Origin: Symbiodinium microadriaticum
Lineage: Eukaryota > Sar > Dinophyceae > Suessiales > Symbiodiniaceae
Direction: 5' to 3'
Assembly (NCBI GenBank): GCA_001939145.1
Contig: LSRX01000186.1
Coordinates: forward strand, 634,391 to 698,390
Length of the DNA stretch: 64,000 nt
Below the pieces are notes generated by a model. It made no database searches and was not told the DNA's origin. It worked only from the letters and a program-made list of their open reading frames with translations. This document shows, piece by piece, positions 1 to 12,185 of this stretch. Each line of letters starts with the position of its first letter. The stretch's first letter is position 1. The translations under genes and the position numbers were made by a program.

Positions 1-129
1 ACCAGCTGAGAGTTCTACAGGAGGCCATGAAGAACATCCTTCGAGGCACCCGGAGCCTCTTAGGGTGGCGTTTTTTGGTTTTAGGGCTTAGGGTTGGGGG
101 GGTGTAGGATTTATAGGTTTTACAAATCT

Positions 130-440
130 TAAAGGCCCGGAAGTGGTGTTTTTTTTTGCTGTGGCCCCGCCGGGGTTTTTTGACCCAATGTAGTACACCA
201 GACATTTTTTGTTATTGGCTCGCCGGGTTCGGCGGGGCCGCAGCAAAAAATAAAACACCACCCGGGCCTTGCCGAAAGGGTCGCCCCAGCCCACAGTGAG
301 TGAGTGAGCGTCCGGGCAGGGCCGCCGCCAAAACAAAAAACACCCTGAGTGGTTTTTGTTTTTTGCTCTGGCCCTGCCGACAGGTCTCGGCGCCCAACTG
401 GGCGCAACAAAAAAAGAAACACTTTGCACGCCCGGGAACC
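130..440. repeat. Two adjacent foldback (hairpin) elements
   Basis: Two imperfect inverted repeats lie side by side. In the first, GGCCCGGAAGTGGTG followed by a T-tract and GCTGTGGCCCCGCC (from about 136) is mirrored by GGCGGGGCCGCAGC, an A-rich tract and CACCACCCGGGCC (to about 275). In the second, GGGCAGGGCCGCCGCC with an A-rich arm (about 315-345) is mirrored by a T-rich arm ending CTCTGGCCCTGCC (to about 379). Both arms carry a homopolymer-rich middle and GC-rich tips, so each would fold into a long hairpin. The open frames on the minus strand here are by-products of this composition. Such units resemble foldback or MITE-type elements; no transposase is present. Confidence 0.6.
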
Positions 441-520
441 ACAGCAAACAAAAACTCTAGAAACCAGTGACACGGGGCACGAGCAAAAAGGGGTTCGAGG
501 GTAGTATAGGGGCTAGTATA

Positions 521-614
521 GGGGCCTTAGCAATTAGAACAGGGTTTGGGGGGCTCTTTATTATAGTTATAGTAAAACATACCCCCAAAACCCTATTCTA
601 ATTATTAAGGCCCC
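521..614. mobile_element. MITE-like element, family A, copy 1
   Basis: A 94-bp unit whose ends are inverted repeats of about 33 bp. The left arm starts GGGGCCTTAGCAATTAGAAC; the reverse complement of the right arm starts GGGGCCTTAATAATTAGAAT, and both continue into AGGGTTT and a G-run. It is non-coding. Related units sit at 2041-2108, 19020-19056 and 44061-44161, which makes a dispersed family rather than a chance hairpin. An ambiguous base (N) lies just outside the right end at 615. Confidence 0.7.
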
Positions 615-683
615 NCAGGGTTCCTGTTCGGGAACTTTATGAGTTTATGATGCCATACGCAGGATTTGCAATCTAGTGCTTTC

Positions 684-791
684 CCAGAGAGCACCATACC
701 CCTCAATTAAGGAATATACCTGAAATTACAAGGGGCTGCATGATCATGATTTAAGCTGTAATCCTTAATTAAGGGATATTGGGCTGTCTGG
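684..791. mobile_element. MITE-like element, family B, copy 1
   Basis: A 108-bp unit with terminal inverted repeats of about 29 bp. The left arm begins CCAGAGAGCACCATACCCCT and the reverse complement of the right arm begins CCAGACAGCCCAATATCCCT; both end in AATTAAGG. A second copy with the same arms lies at 62788-62893, near the other end of the window. Non-coding, with no transposase. Confidence 0.7.
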
Positions 792-2509
792 ATTTGTGAT
801 ATCTGAAGTTGAGGGCCAGCCCAGTGAAAGCCCCGAGCCGGCACTACCCATAATAAGGAATAGACCATAATTGCGAGTGTTTACATGGAGGTTCATGGGT
901 AGTTGTAAGTGAGGTTATAAGTCCCCTAATATGGCTTATGAGTATAGTTACCCTAATTTTAACCCCATTTATATTCAGGGATCCGGCGCCCTGAGCCCTG
1001 CGCTTCAACGTTTCGGGATCTGCGGCATTTGCACGGCATAAGGTCTGCGCCCGGGGATGTCGGGTTTCGAGGTTGACAAATTCAGGGCTTCATGGTGTCT
1101 ACTGATGTTGAGCCTCCACTGCGGTATGGTTAGTATGGCGGTTCGCGAAGGTTGGTTTAGGATTTTGGCGTTTGCCATTTGTGTTTCAACTCTGCCAGCT
1201 TCTGTGCGCATCGGCTGTAAGTGTTAGCTTCGAAGATCTACGTGATTCAACACAGCCTTAAACCCTAGCCATCCCTTATAGAGGCTGCAATAGTAAGGTC
1301 TGTATCTTTATAGGTTAAGGGGGTCGCAAGCTCGACCACAAGAGGGTAGGGCACTTTGCTGTATCAGAGGTCGCTGTTTGTGTTTTTGTTTTCACGGTGC
1401 TTCTGACTTGAAGCAAACGGTGCTTTCGACCCCACATGAGCCGTCGAGCTTAACCCTAAGCCTTGATTTAACCTAATGCGGCGAGTCCTTGTTACGTGGG
1501 AGGGATGAAATTTAACCCTACACCCTAAACCCTAAGCCGAGGTTACTGTAGCCTTTAACATGAGGCCTAGTTGCAGGCCGGTCTTTTTGTGCAAGTCAGA
1601 CATATCCGAACGTACCCTGCGATGCGGGCTCGTCAATGCTATGTAGGAGGGAAAAACTCCCCAAGCCGAAGATGGAGCTGCATGAGGCTCATCGGCCCGA
1701 ATCTCGCCCAACATCGTCATTGAGCTCTGCGGGCTGGCAACGGCAGCTTACAGCGACTTAAGGTGGTGTGGGTCGCTTAGGTTTTAGGGTTTGGGATTGA
1801 ATTAGGGTTTAGGGTTTAATTGGGTTTCGGGTTTTAGAGTCGGAAGATTGGCGTCTGGGGTTCGAAGCTTCGGGAACTAGAGCCCAGTTAAATGTTAGCA
1901 AAGTCAAAAGTTGAGACCAGCAGCGCACTGGGAAGCTTGCACTCACATTCGTCTCGGAATCGTAGCTCTCTAGGCATGTGATACTGTGATGAAACATGTC
2001 GAGACCCGAGACCTCGATACATCCTTGATAACTACCCACACTATTTTTTTGGGGGGTGTTCCTTATTATCACTATAGTGTAATGAGCATTTCTAATTCTT
2101 AAGGCCCCTATATTACATTCGCCCAGCAGTTGCAAGGATGCCTGTATCGAGGACCTCAAAGCCCAGCTGCTTCCAGCTCCGAGAGACTCTACCCGGACGA
2201 TCATCCTGAAACAAGCCATAGGGGTGGTTCTCCAAATTAGGGTCCTTTTTACAAGACTGGGACCCCGTTCCGGTACTCATCTGCAGAAGACAAGCATGTC
2301 TACGCCCTGAACAGCAGCTCAGGCCGTGAGTTCGTCCCGGCTGACCGAGCGCCGGCTTTTCGTTTGGTACGACGCCTTTCTGCTCCTAACATGCTTTTGG
2401 CACAGACGAGACTAAGAACAGTAATAGCAGGAGTGTACCCCGAAGGAGTGCTACGAACTCCCCAGGCCCTAGGCCAGCCCTCAGATCCCATGTGATGCGG
2501 GCTTGAGCG
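792..2509. other. Gene-free stretch with scattered telomere-like motifs
   Basis: No convincing coding sequence. It holds a small palindrome (ACTACCCAT at 843-851, perfectly complemented at 895-903), telomere-like motifs near 1510-1535 and 1775-1825, and a partial family-A element at 2041-2108. The short open frames on the minus strand (for example 1809-2219) have no recognisable motif. Confidence 0.5.
2041..2108. mobile_element. MITE-like element, family A, partial copy
   Basis: The right end TTCTAATTCTTAAGGCCCC followed by TA matches the right arm of the family-A elements at 521 and 44061. The segment before it contains the TTTGGGG, GTTCCTTATTAT and AC(T)ATAGT motifs found in the middle of the 44061 copy. 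A clean left end is not visible, so this copy is truncated or diverged. Confidence 0.45.
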
Positions 2510-2905
2510 TTGGGTTGCACTCGTCACAGGTTGTTCGAGTTCTTCGGGGCAGGCACGATAGGACGGGAGTTTGTGTGGCAGATGTCCGAGGACTACTTCT
2601 GCTGTCCGCAGAATTCAGCATCAGCTGAAGACCGGCGGATGGCAATACGCAGCATTCCCTCTTATGTGGAGCGATGCCAGCACTTCGTAATTCTTTGTCC
2701 CCCTGTCCGACACGCTGAGCACCAAAGCCTGCTGAGCAAAACAACATGGGCTACGTGCCTCGGACATTGCCAGAACTATTTTCAAGCGTTCGTCCTAAGC
2801 ATCTCTTTCAGAACAGGGTCGAACAGGTCGTTATCAAGGGCCGAAAGCCGAATATACGCACAAATTCCAAGAAGAGCATGCAAGGCGTGGATGGTGCCGC
2901 CTTGA
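2510..2905 (+). pseudogene. Fragment or exon of a dinoflagellate ankyrin-type protein
   Basis: An open frame of 131 codons. Only its central part looks like real protein: about residues 40-70 carry MAIRSIPSYVERCQHFVILC followed by PPVRHAE. From memory, unverified, a motif of the type SIPxYVxxxxxFVxLxPPxxH sits upstream of ankyrin repeats in a family of dinoflagellate proteins. The other half of such a protein is found 2 kb downstream on the same strand (4678-5394). The rest of the frame, after about 2720, does not continue the family and may be intron or decayed sequence. The ATG at 2510 has no special support. This is either one exon of an intron-rich gene or part of a pseudogene; I cannot tell which without transcripts. 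Confidence 0.4.
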
Positions 2906-4677
2906 GCTTGTTGTCAGGCTATTGAGCTGCAAGACACATCCTTTCTGAATCGAGACCGGTGGTTTAGGGTGGAGGGTTTTGGGCTTAGATTTTATTTGCG
3001 AAATGAGCTTGTCAGCGATCCGGAAAATCATGCATTTTCCTGAAGCAGCACATATACCTACCTAACCTGCCTACCACCTGCCTACCTAACAGACCCACCT
3101 ACTCCTGCCTCCCTGCCTGCCTGCACACATACACGCCTACGTACATACTTAAATATGTAGAGTTTCATTACAACAGCCATCCTTGCTGATGATAGTAATC
3201 TTCATACTGGTAACAGTCACAGTAACAGTGTGTGCGGTTGTGTGTGTGTGTGTGTGGGTGCCTTCGTGTATGTGCATGGTGTGTATGCGTGTATGTGTGC
3301 ATGAGGCATTCCACGAATGGGCATCTGTCAGTTCTTCCCATCTCCACCTCGTGCCCGCAAGATGTACTTGTGATTACTTGTGTCATCAAAGACTTCCCAA
3401 CACCTTAGCAGCAACCTTTGGCAGATCCTCGATTCAATGACGTGGAGCACCACAATTCAAACGGTCACGAACCCACTAACCTGCGTAGCCTTCACCGCCG
3501 GGACCTAAAGCAGCCCTCAAGACCAATATAACTTCCAAGCCCGGAAAATCCAAAGCCCTTAATTCCGAAGTCTCCCACATTTTTTTGGTTGCCTCTACGA
3601 GGCACCTCAGCGCTCGGTCCAGCCAGGCGATCGAGGCGGGCAGGGGGCGGGGTGCATAGTCAGGCTATAAAAGGGGAAGCTTCAGCAATTGAACTTAGGG
3701 GTTCCAAAATTTGGCTCCTTCTACTTACAATCGGCTGTTCAGCCAAGTTTGCATGAAACAAATGGTCCCAACCATGAAGCAGGTCCTGCGCTCATGGCCA
3801 AACTCCTTATGACCTATAAAATCAACTCTCGCACATGTCAAAAGAAGTTCCCAGGTGACGAGCTCCAGTCGACTTACCTTGGCGCGTCTAAGCTGCTAGA
3901 GGTGGTTTTGTTGGTTGGGTGCGGAGGGTCTTCGGGGTTGAAACTCTTGGGTTCCTTAGGGTTTTAGGTTTTGTTGCTGCAGGGTTGTAAAATCTTAGGC
4001 TTTGAGGCTTTTGTTGCTGTAGGATTGCAAAATGTGATGCTTTATTTAGGGTTTAAGGATACTGGTTGGAGAATTTTGGCAGTTCTAACACAGTCACAAA
4101 GTAGTCCCGACCCTGTTTCCGAGCTTTACCCTGCCCTAAACCACCGAAAATGCCCAAATCCACGGCCACTCTGAACCCCTTGGTCTACTCTCTCGGCCTT
4201 TGACAATTCACTTCACTTGGGAACTTGCCCACTGTACAGCGAAGCTTTCGGTGTGAGGATTTTGGGGGTTTCAGGCCTTGTCTTCCACTTTAACCGTAAC
4301 ATAGACCCCAAAGCCACCATGCTGAGCTTCGCCTGACTCAGGTCGATGTTCGACTGGGTTCTGGAGCCCGTGGGAGAGGGTTTGTTCACTGTGGAGGAAG
4401 ACGTGAAGCACGTCCGCCCTGTGCTGCATGGACCCTTGGGTATACAGTCCTAAGTTGAAACGACAGCGAACCCTCAATGCATGTCTTTCTCCCACCAACT
4501 CAGTCAGTTTATTTTGCCTCGATCGTCAAGTTCTGAACCGGTCAGCTGCTGCAGTTCGAGGGTGCGGGACTTCCACCCAAATTTGATAATAGTAATTTCA
4601 AGCACGTGACCCTCGAACCCTAAGCACACGCCCTGCACCCTCAATGACCCAAGTGGCTGCAGTCGTGAGCCAAAGGA
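2906..4677. other. Non-coding stretch between two ankyrin-gene pieces
   Basis: Contains a CTACC/CTGCC-rich simple repeat (about 3058-3130), a (TG)n tract at about 3233-3300, and scattered GGGTTT-type motifs near 2960 and 3950-4040. If the pieces at 2510 and 4678 belong to one gene, this is intron; otherwise it is intergenic. The frame at 3689-3967 shows no motif. Confidence 0.4.
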
Positions 4678-5394
4678 TTGGTCAAGGAGAAGTTGCTCGC
4701 ATATCTTCGGACGGGCAAGCTTCACTACTACCGCGCCCTGTGGAACTTGCAGACAGTTGTTCTCCGCAACCTCCAAGTCGAATCCGTGTTGGATCTCATT
4801 CCGGGTATGGAGTCAGATATTTTGGATCCAGCCCACTACTCGACGGAAGAGTTCATGTACCAGAACGGCCACTCGTATGATTTGACTGTTTGGGACTCAA
4901 GTTTTCCTTTCGCCTTCCATACAGCCTTTTGTTGTGCTGCACATGGCCACCGGTGCACTCGTACAGTACCTGGTACCTTAGGATTCCGACGAATCGACGA
5001 GCGGGATGCTTCCGGATGGACACCATTGTGCTATGCTGCTTTAGGTGGCAGCCCCTTACAAGTGTCCGCGCTTTTGGAGGCCAGGGCGGATGCGAACGAC
5101 GCGATCAGAATCAAAGGACATCGGTTCGAATTGTCTTGGCCGCTCCGGCCGTGGCGCTTCAGAAGACCCACGGCCCGATGTTGTCGCCCGTGTTTTAGCG
5201 CTACCTTCCATCACACTGAATGCAGTTGGCAAGGGTTGTGGAGGGTTTCAGGCGTGGTCAGCAGTCTGCGACGTGCGCTGTGTTTGGGAGGACCCCAATT
5301 TATGAACTTTGGCAACAATGCCACAGCACTCTCCATTTGCATCTTCTTGAAGCACAACGAGGCAGCAAAGGCCTGCCGGGCGTTCAAGTTATGA
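4678..5394 (+). pseudogene. Ankyrin-repeat protein fragment, probably frame-disrupted
   Basis: The frame is 238 codons. Residues 1-70 (KEKLLAYLRTGKLHYYRAL, then LQVESVLDLIPG and STEEFMYQNG) resemble, from memory, the segment just before the ankyrin repeats in a dinoflagellate protein family. Residues about 110-143 form one ankyrin unit with its hallmark, DASGWTPLCYAALGGSPL followed by VSALLEARADAND. After that the frame becomes Arg/Trp/Cys-rich and un-ankyrin-like, then regains a plausible repeat start (NATALSICIFLKHNEAAK) near its end. The middle (about 5105-5310) is therefore either out of frame or intronic. Residues 77-107 are also poor and may mark another lesion. Ankyrin repeats mediate protein binding; no catalytic role is visible. 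The upstream partner piece is at 2510-2905. Confidence 0.5.
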
Positions 5395-6655
5395 AGACCT
5401 TGTGCTCGAGAGCAAGGCTTTCAAGATGTTTACATATCGGCTACACCCTCAAGCCTAAAACTCCGAAGGACCGGTCGTGAAGCCGGGTTGTTCCCACCTG
5501 ACAGTACTGCGATCTGGTCAACAATGAGTTCTCATGAAAGTGTGCCACATCTGCGGTGGCTCTCTCACCACGCGAAGTCCCAAATCTGAAAACCCGAAAT
5601 CGGGCACAGGTACCCTGCATTCGGTTGGAAGGGAGCGTGTGTCCGAGATAGGGCGGTGGATGGACAGAGAGCTCGGGTACCTTATCTAGGGCTCCGTGCC
5701 ATAAGCGCCCCATCATGTTTTCAGAATCTAAATTATCAAAAGGTCGCCGCTTTTTTCCGAAACTCTCAGTTGAAAACGTGATTCAGAAGCCAGGAAGCCC
5801 TGACATCCTGCTGTTTCGTGTATAATTTGTTGATCCTGAGTTTCATCCTCTCCCACACCTGCACTTGATTCCTAGACACTACTGTAGCCCGTCAATAGCC
5901 TACAGTTGCTGGATCCGAGCATGAAGCCGGCGGTCAACTGCATTGAACTTTCAGATCCCTCTTCCAGCCTGGACTTCCGTCACATTCCTTCGGCTTATCG
6001 GATTGCTATCCCAATTCAGTTGCTGGCGCTGGGGAGTTGGAGCGCAACCCAGTTCCTTCCACCGGCAGGTTCTACTGTCCTACCGTGCCGATCCTGAGAC
6101 CAGGGACTGGGAATTGAAAGAGAGAAGCTGCAGGTTCTTCTCCATAAAGGGTCCCCTTTTTGATGTGCACGGGCCAATATGACTCCAGAGGCCCAGCCTT
6201 CGAGGCTGCTATCAGACCTTAAAGGGCTGAAAACCATGGGGCTTTATGAAGCTTTCTGTCACTGTTTAGGAGTATAGAGCTAGCGTGCAGCTATATACTG
6301 GTTAGAGACGTTAAGTGTAAGGCAGTGCCGATCGCTTCGGGATGGCTTTGGAATAAAACCTGCCAGTCACGAATAAAGCTCTTGGCCTGTCCCTTGCGGG
6401 TAGCAAATGTTGACTCTGGGCCTACATGAATGGAATGGGCATGAACATAACGATGAGTTCGATCGTCGAACCTGACCCGAAACCGGTCGAGGTCATTTTG
6501 AATCTAGCATTGTGATTGTAAAGACTGTTGCGGCCAGATTATCTCGGTCATGTGCATGGAGTACAGTTCCTGTACCTACTGATGAGAAGCGAAGACCTCA
6601 CCTGCCAAAGAAAATTGACATGAGTCATCAGGTGTCTTTACTCTTAGTGACCAGT
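5395..6655. other. Gene-free stretch
   Basis: No recognisable gene, repeat array or RNA. Short frames on both strands (for example 5906-6097 +, 5441-5716 -) lack any motif. Confidence 0.4.
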
Positions 6656-6656
6656 A

Positions 6657-6780
6657 GCACTACTACGACTACTATACGAGTACAACAACAACAACAACTA
6701 CTACTACTACTACCACCACTACTACTACCACTACTACTACTTCTTCGTCTTCTCTATCTTCTGCTCCTGCTGCTGCTGCT
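6657..6780. repeat. ACT/ACA trinucleotide tract
   Basis: An imperfect trinucleotide tract of ACT, ACA and CTT units grading into CTG. It produces artificial poly-Leu and poly-Val frames on the two strands. Confidence 0.85.
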
Positions 6781-7227
6781 ATGTTCTTTCGCCAGCATTT
6801 TTCACAAGGACCGTCTAGCCTGGACAATTTCAGAACATGTGTTGTAAGTCTAGACACACACACACACATACATACGCACACGTCTGTATATGTATATGGA
6901 GCCGGTAGGACCTCCATTATGCTTCCCACAGACCTGAGCCCCAAAGCCCGCAACGACAGGACAGCTATGGTGGCACTGCCATGCACCGCGCAGCCTCCGG
7001 GCGGAACCAAGAAGGTCCGAACTTCAACGAATCTCGTTCGTTTTGTGGATGCAGGGCTTCCAAGAACCTACGGGCAGCGTAGTTCAGGGCCCCTTCTGCT
7101 GAAGGTGTTACCGTTTGAGAGACTGGATCCCTTGTTTTCTGAGACACCCACGATAGATGTCATCCGTCTATGGGTATGTGCACCGCAAATGTATATCACA
7201 GTCTGCTTTCAAAGCCAGTTGCATGGT

Positions 7228-7380
7228 GCGCTCTCTCTATATCTCTCTCTCTCTCTCTCTCTCTCTGTGTTCGTCTGTTAAACAATCTATAAATATGATT
7301 ATGAACATAAATATATCTATATATATAGATAGATAGATAGATAGATAGATAGACAGACAGATAGATAGATAGATAGATAG
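7228..7380. repeat. (CT)n and (TAGA)n microsatellites
   Basis: A CT tract at 7231-7266 is followed by a TA-rich linker and a TAGA/CAGA tetranucleotide array at about 7325-7380. Another short (CA)n lies at about 6855-6870. Confidence 0.85.
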
Positions 7381-7559
7381 TAAAATGTATTTATACCTAT
7401 ACGTGCATGCAGAATTACGGGATTTCGGAGTTCCAAGTTTGCCTACAAAGATTTTCGAAGTGCTAGGGCTTGGTTGCAGTCCCCGGCAGCTTGTCAAGGA
7501 GGTCGTAGCCCCCGTCTGCGGTGTTACAATGTTACTCCTAGTTGTCACAATCGTAATAA

Positions 7560-7643
7560 TCGCTTCGTCGTCGTAGTCGTACGTGTGATCGTAGCCGTGG
7601 TGGTGCTAGTAATTGTAGTTCTAGTAGAAATAGGACTAGTAAC

Positions 7644-7700
<57 letters not shown>

Positions 7701-7835
7701 CAGCAGCAGCAGCAGTAATCATACTAGCAAGAGTCGAATCTCGAAGTGGCAGTAGCAGTAGCAGTAGCAGTGGTAGCATTAGCGGTAGTGGTAGTAGTAG
7801 CAGTAGTAGTTAGTAGCAGTAGCAGTAGCAGTAGC

Positions 7836-7871
<36 letters not shown>

Positions 7872-7905
7872 CGTAGTGGTAGTGGTAGTGGTAGTGCTTG
7901 GAGTG
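7560..7905. repeat. Compound AGT/AGC trinucleotide array
   Basis: Two blocks of mostly AGT/TAG units with AGC interruptions (about 7640-7715 and 7746-7895), separated by a short unique piece. In two frames this yields poly-Ser or poly-Val, which I do not consider protein-coding. A (GTATAGA)n-like short tandem follows at about 8042-8072. Confidence 0.85.
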
Positions 7906-8277
7906 AAACACTATGTATTCTTCAGTCTCATATAGTGAGATACAATGTTTACTATATAGCATTTCAGGACTACTATATTAGAGCTAATACCCTAAACTAT
8001 TTTAGAGTATAGTACAGAATATAGTATAAAGGAGTTTACGGAATGGAGTATAGAGTATAGAGTATAGAGGAGACGTAGATAGAAGTAGAAGCTCCAACCC
8101 TGATCGCGAACTACTTGGACAGGAATTCACCTCTTGCGAGAGCATGGTGCCAACGTGACTGCGCTGCAAGTATTAGGACCTCGGGGCTTTAGGACTGTGG
8201 GGTTCCGGGGTTCGTTCAGGAGTGGACCGCGAGCCTGCTGCGCGTTTTTGTTGCTGCTTGGAGGGGGGACGCCCAGC

Positions 8278-8338
8278 CACAGCGCCACAGCGCCAGCGCC
8301 CGCCCCAGCGCCAGCCCTAGCCCCAGCGCCAGCCAGCC
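8278..8338. repeat. CAGCGC-rich array, left flank of minisatellite
   Basis: CAGCGC, CAGCGCC and CGCCCC units in near-tandem. A similar CAGCGCC-rich stretch (9040-9150) flanks the other side of the 8354-9020 minisatellite. Confidence 0.6.
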
Positions 8339-8353
8339 CGGTGCTTATCTCAA

Positions 8354-9020
8354 ACTCGTCCCCTCCTTTGTGGATCCCGATTCATCACACTTCCTAAACC
8401 CACACCACTTATCTTAAGCGTGCCCTCTCATTAGGCGATCCTGGTTGATCACCTAAACGATCCAGGTTCAACACATAGCTTAAACCCACCACTCATTAGG
8501 CCATCCTGGTTGATCACATATCTCAAAACCCCTCCTTTGGCGATCCCGGTTCATCACATCTCCCAAACCAGCCCCTTCATTCGGCGATCCCGGTTGGTCA
8601 CATATCTTAAACTCGCCCCCTACTCATCACATGTCTTAAACACGCCCTCTCATTGTGCGATCCCGGTTGACCACCTCGCTTAAACTCCTCCCCGTTGTGG
8701 CGATGCCGGTGGATCGCATTTCTTAGCCCGCCCCCTCGTTTGGCGATGCTGATTGACCACATATCCTAAACCCATCCCCCATGCCGGTTGATCGCATTTC
8801 TTGAACCCTCCCGATCCCCCCTCATGTCTCAAACCTGCCTCTCATTGGGCGATCCGGTTGATCACATATCTTACACTCGTCCCCTCATTCGGCGATACAG
8901 GTTGATCACATATTAAAAATTAACAATCCACCCCCTCATTAGGCGATCCCGGTTGGTCACATTTCTTGAACCCGCCCCCCTCCTTTGGCGATCTCGATTG
9001 AACATGCATCTTCCGCCCGC
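8354..9020. repeat. Minisatellite, about 15 degenerate units of ~45 bp
   Basis: A degenerate tandem array. The typical unit reads CTCATT, then GGCGATCCCGGTTGATCACA, then TATCTTAAACCCGCCCC. I count about 15 recognisable units, some shortened. The core GCGATCCCGGTTGATCAC recurs with point changes. Units vary too much, and lack unique spacers, for this to be a CRISPR-like array. It lies between two CAGCGCC-rich stretches. No function is apparent. Confidence 0.8.
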
Positions 9021-9039
9021 TCCCTCACTTTGCGATGCT

Positions 9040-9150
9040 CGACCCAGCGCCAGAACCAGCCTTCCCCCACGCAGCGCCATCGCCAACGCCCGCCTTCGCC
9101 AGCAGCGCGCCCTCCGCCTCGCCCGCATGCACACGCAGCGCCAGCGCCAG
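9040..9150. repeat. CAGCGCC-rich array, right flank of minisatellite
   Basis: Irregular CAGCGCC, CCAGCGCCAG and CGCCTTCGCC units, similar to 8278-8338. The Arg/Ala-rich open frames across it on both strands reflect its composition. Confidence 0.55.
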
Positions 9151-10225
9151 AGTCTATCCCCGAGAGGTCCCCTGAACTTTCAATCTTTGGCTGGGGGCAT
9201 TCGAGCTACCACATCGTGTTTGCTGCCTGGCCTGGCCCTGCAGGGGCGCCCCACCTAACCCTTGCTGGTGCTGTCCAACGCCCAAATACAACCTGTTTTG
9301 TGGCACGCACACTCTCATCTGTTAGGCGGGAGGCGAAACCTACAGGCGTTCTTCGCCTTGTCTTGTTTTCGATGCTTGTTTCTTGTTCTTTTTGAGTACT
9401 CCGACATGTACTGGTGCATGCGTAGGACTTTCATCGTAAAGCCATGCCTGCCGTGATCGAGTGCGCACACCTCGAACCATAATGGCCTTCAGGCCATTGA
9501 TGGATTTCTAGGACTGCCCGAATCGCGCATCAATCAGCCCTGCTTCGGAGTGTCCGAGTGTGACAGTCGCTAAGCCGCTAAGCGCACCAGAATGCTGAGC
9601 CACGTGCTGCAGTAGCTGGGCTCTGCATGCAATGCGGCATCAGACTGTTTGCTGTAACACTGCAGGGATTGAAGGGTTTGATTATCGGTTGTCGCTCAAG
9701 TTCGAAATGCAAGACTCTCTATTGGGTTGTCGGGGTTGTAAGGATGCTGAGTTTGAAGATGTATAGGGTTCAGGTTTACAGCTTGATCTGATTTGCGTAT
9801 CCTTTTTTCATGCCTTCAGTGGTTTTGAAAGATTCGCGCTCTTGGCAAGACTAATTGAAGCAGGTTGCTCCTTGGGTTTGTGGGGGGGTTCATATGATTT
9901 TTCCGGGCCGGGCTTTCTTTCTTGATGAGGTTCCATGAAAATGAGCTAAACATTGCAAGGCTTAGCTTGAGGCTACCGCTTAGACAGACTGACACATTCC
10001 AGGCCCGATGCCCAAAAGCAGCAGGGGTTGTTGGCACAGTGCTTTTGTGGTTTGACAAATCAGAGAGACGAGAGACTGCATAATCCAAAGCATGCCCTAA
10101 ACCCCGACAACAAAACAAATCAAACATAATGCAATATGCTATGTATGTGTATATATATATATAGATATAATATACAAATAGATAAAACTAAACACGCACA
10201 AGTGTACTATACTGTGGTACGTCAC

Positions 10226-10278
<53 letters not shown>

Positions 10279-11430
10279 ATATATATATATACGCACACAC
10301 AGTATTCTATACTACTGACCTGGGTTCGGGATACTGCACCTTCGTCCTTCTCCACCGAGGTACAAGTAGCGACTGTCACTGGCCATCTTCCGTTCCTGTT
10401 TACGACTGGCGGTGGTTCTCGGGGCATCTCTGTCTTGAAGGACCTGGACCTCAGATCTTGTTGCAGAGCATAAAGTCAAGATCGCACAGGTCGAATCTTG
10501 CATGGCTGTTATTTGCGGCACGTGGGTCTGTGACGGTCTGAAGAACTTGCTGCAAAGTTGCATTAATGCATAGTATACACGGCCTCCATTGATCTATGAA
10601 AGAATGCTCGAAACTGGCTATCAGGATCGCTTCAACCTATCCGGAGCGAATCTTGCTATGAAGGCGTTAAACTTCCTGTGTGTTCACATATGCAAGTATC
10701 TGCACACATCAGACACCCGCAAAATCCCAGAATCGTAACAGACAAAACAGACCGGCACGTACGGGACTTCAGTTTCCAGAGAGTGAGAGAGCAAAGCAAA
10801 CAAGACATACTACCAGGTACTTGCCGGGAGTCCTATTGCCATCGTTTCGGCCCCATGTTTAGCTTTGCATGTTGCAACGGATTTCGCTTCGCGCAGGTGA
10901 TGACCGAAGTGATGCGGTCTAGTTGCTTGGTAGGCTTAACATGATTGTCCATATGGTGGTCCTGTCATTCAAACTCTTCATTTGCGCTGATGTTGCAAAG
11001 CCATCCATCTAACATATTTCAACTACACATTAAGTGACCCAAAGCATAGAAGATTCTGCAAAGCGAATCGTCGTCTGACAGCCCTCCACATCTGCTATGG
11101 CACATGGGGCCTGTGAAAGACTCGGGTATCTCATGTGCTCACCATTGTAGACCCCAAACATCCTCAACCCTAAACTATGAAGCCGTAAGTATAAACCATA
11201 TACCCCACGCCCCGAAACGTAAATCCTTATGCATATACATTCCAATTCCAGGAGCTCCTATTGGACACGCCCAAGGCGACCCTTGATTCAGGGAGGGCTT
11301 TAGTGGGGTTCGGTGCTTGCGGAGTTTAGAACCTTATGTGCCGTTGACGCGCTCAGCCAGGCCTGTCAAAGGGCTTAGGACTTCAGGACTTTGGGCATAA
11401 GCTAAACATGTAGTAATCGTAGTTGGCAAT
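9151..11430. other. Gene-free stretch with one microsatellite
   Basis: No gene recognised. It includes a TA-rich tract at 10149-10190 and a (CTAT)n array with a (TA)n end at 10216-10292. Frames such as 10678-10944 (+) and 9816-10127 (-) carry no motif I know. Confidence 0.45.
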
Positions 11431-11439
11431 ATAATTGGT

Positions 11440-11540
11440 AGTATTAGTAGTCGTCGTCGTAGTAGTCGCAGCAGTCGTAGTAGTCGTAGTCGTTGCCGTC
11501 GCAGTCGTCGTAATCGTCGTCGTCGTTTTAGTAGTAGTAG
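11440..11540. repeat. AGT/CGT trinucleotide tract
   Basis: TAGTCGTCGTCGTAGTAGTC-type repeats with GCC/GCA interruptions, ending in a C-run. Confidence 0.75.
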
Positions 11541-11811
11541 GCCCCCCCCTCCTACCAACCACCTCTCCTAAACGCTGTTTAAGAGCAACTCCATTTTGCT
11601 AGGTATTTACAGTACTGTCGTGATGTCGTAGTCCAATACCAACCACAGCTTTTGAGGGGAGGGGGGCGGGGGGAGGGGAAGGGGGTTGATGTGTTTAAGA
11701 GCACATGCACTTTACTTGGTATCTTCGGTACTTTCGTGATGTTGTAGTCCAAACATCAACGATGATGATGTTGGGTTGAGGCGCCAGGTGGTTGGTCAAA
11801 GGGGGGTGGCC

Positions 11812-12185
<374 letters not shown>

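Noticed and set aside
8354-9020. CRISPR-like array
   Set aside because: The repeats are degenerate and no unique spacers separate them; the setting is eukaryotic.
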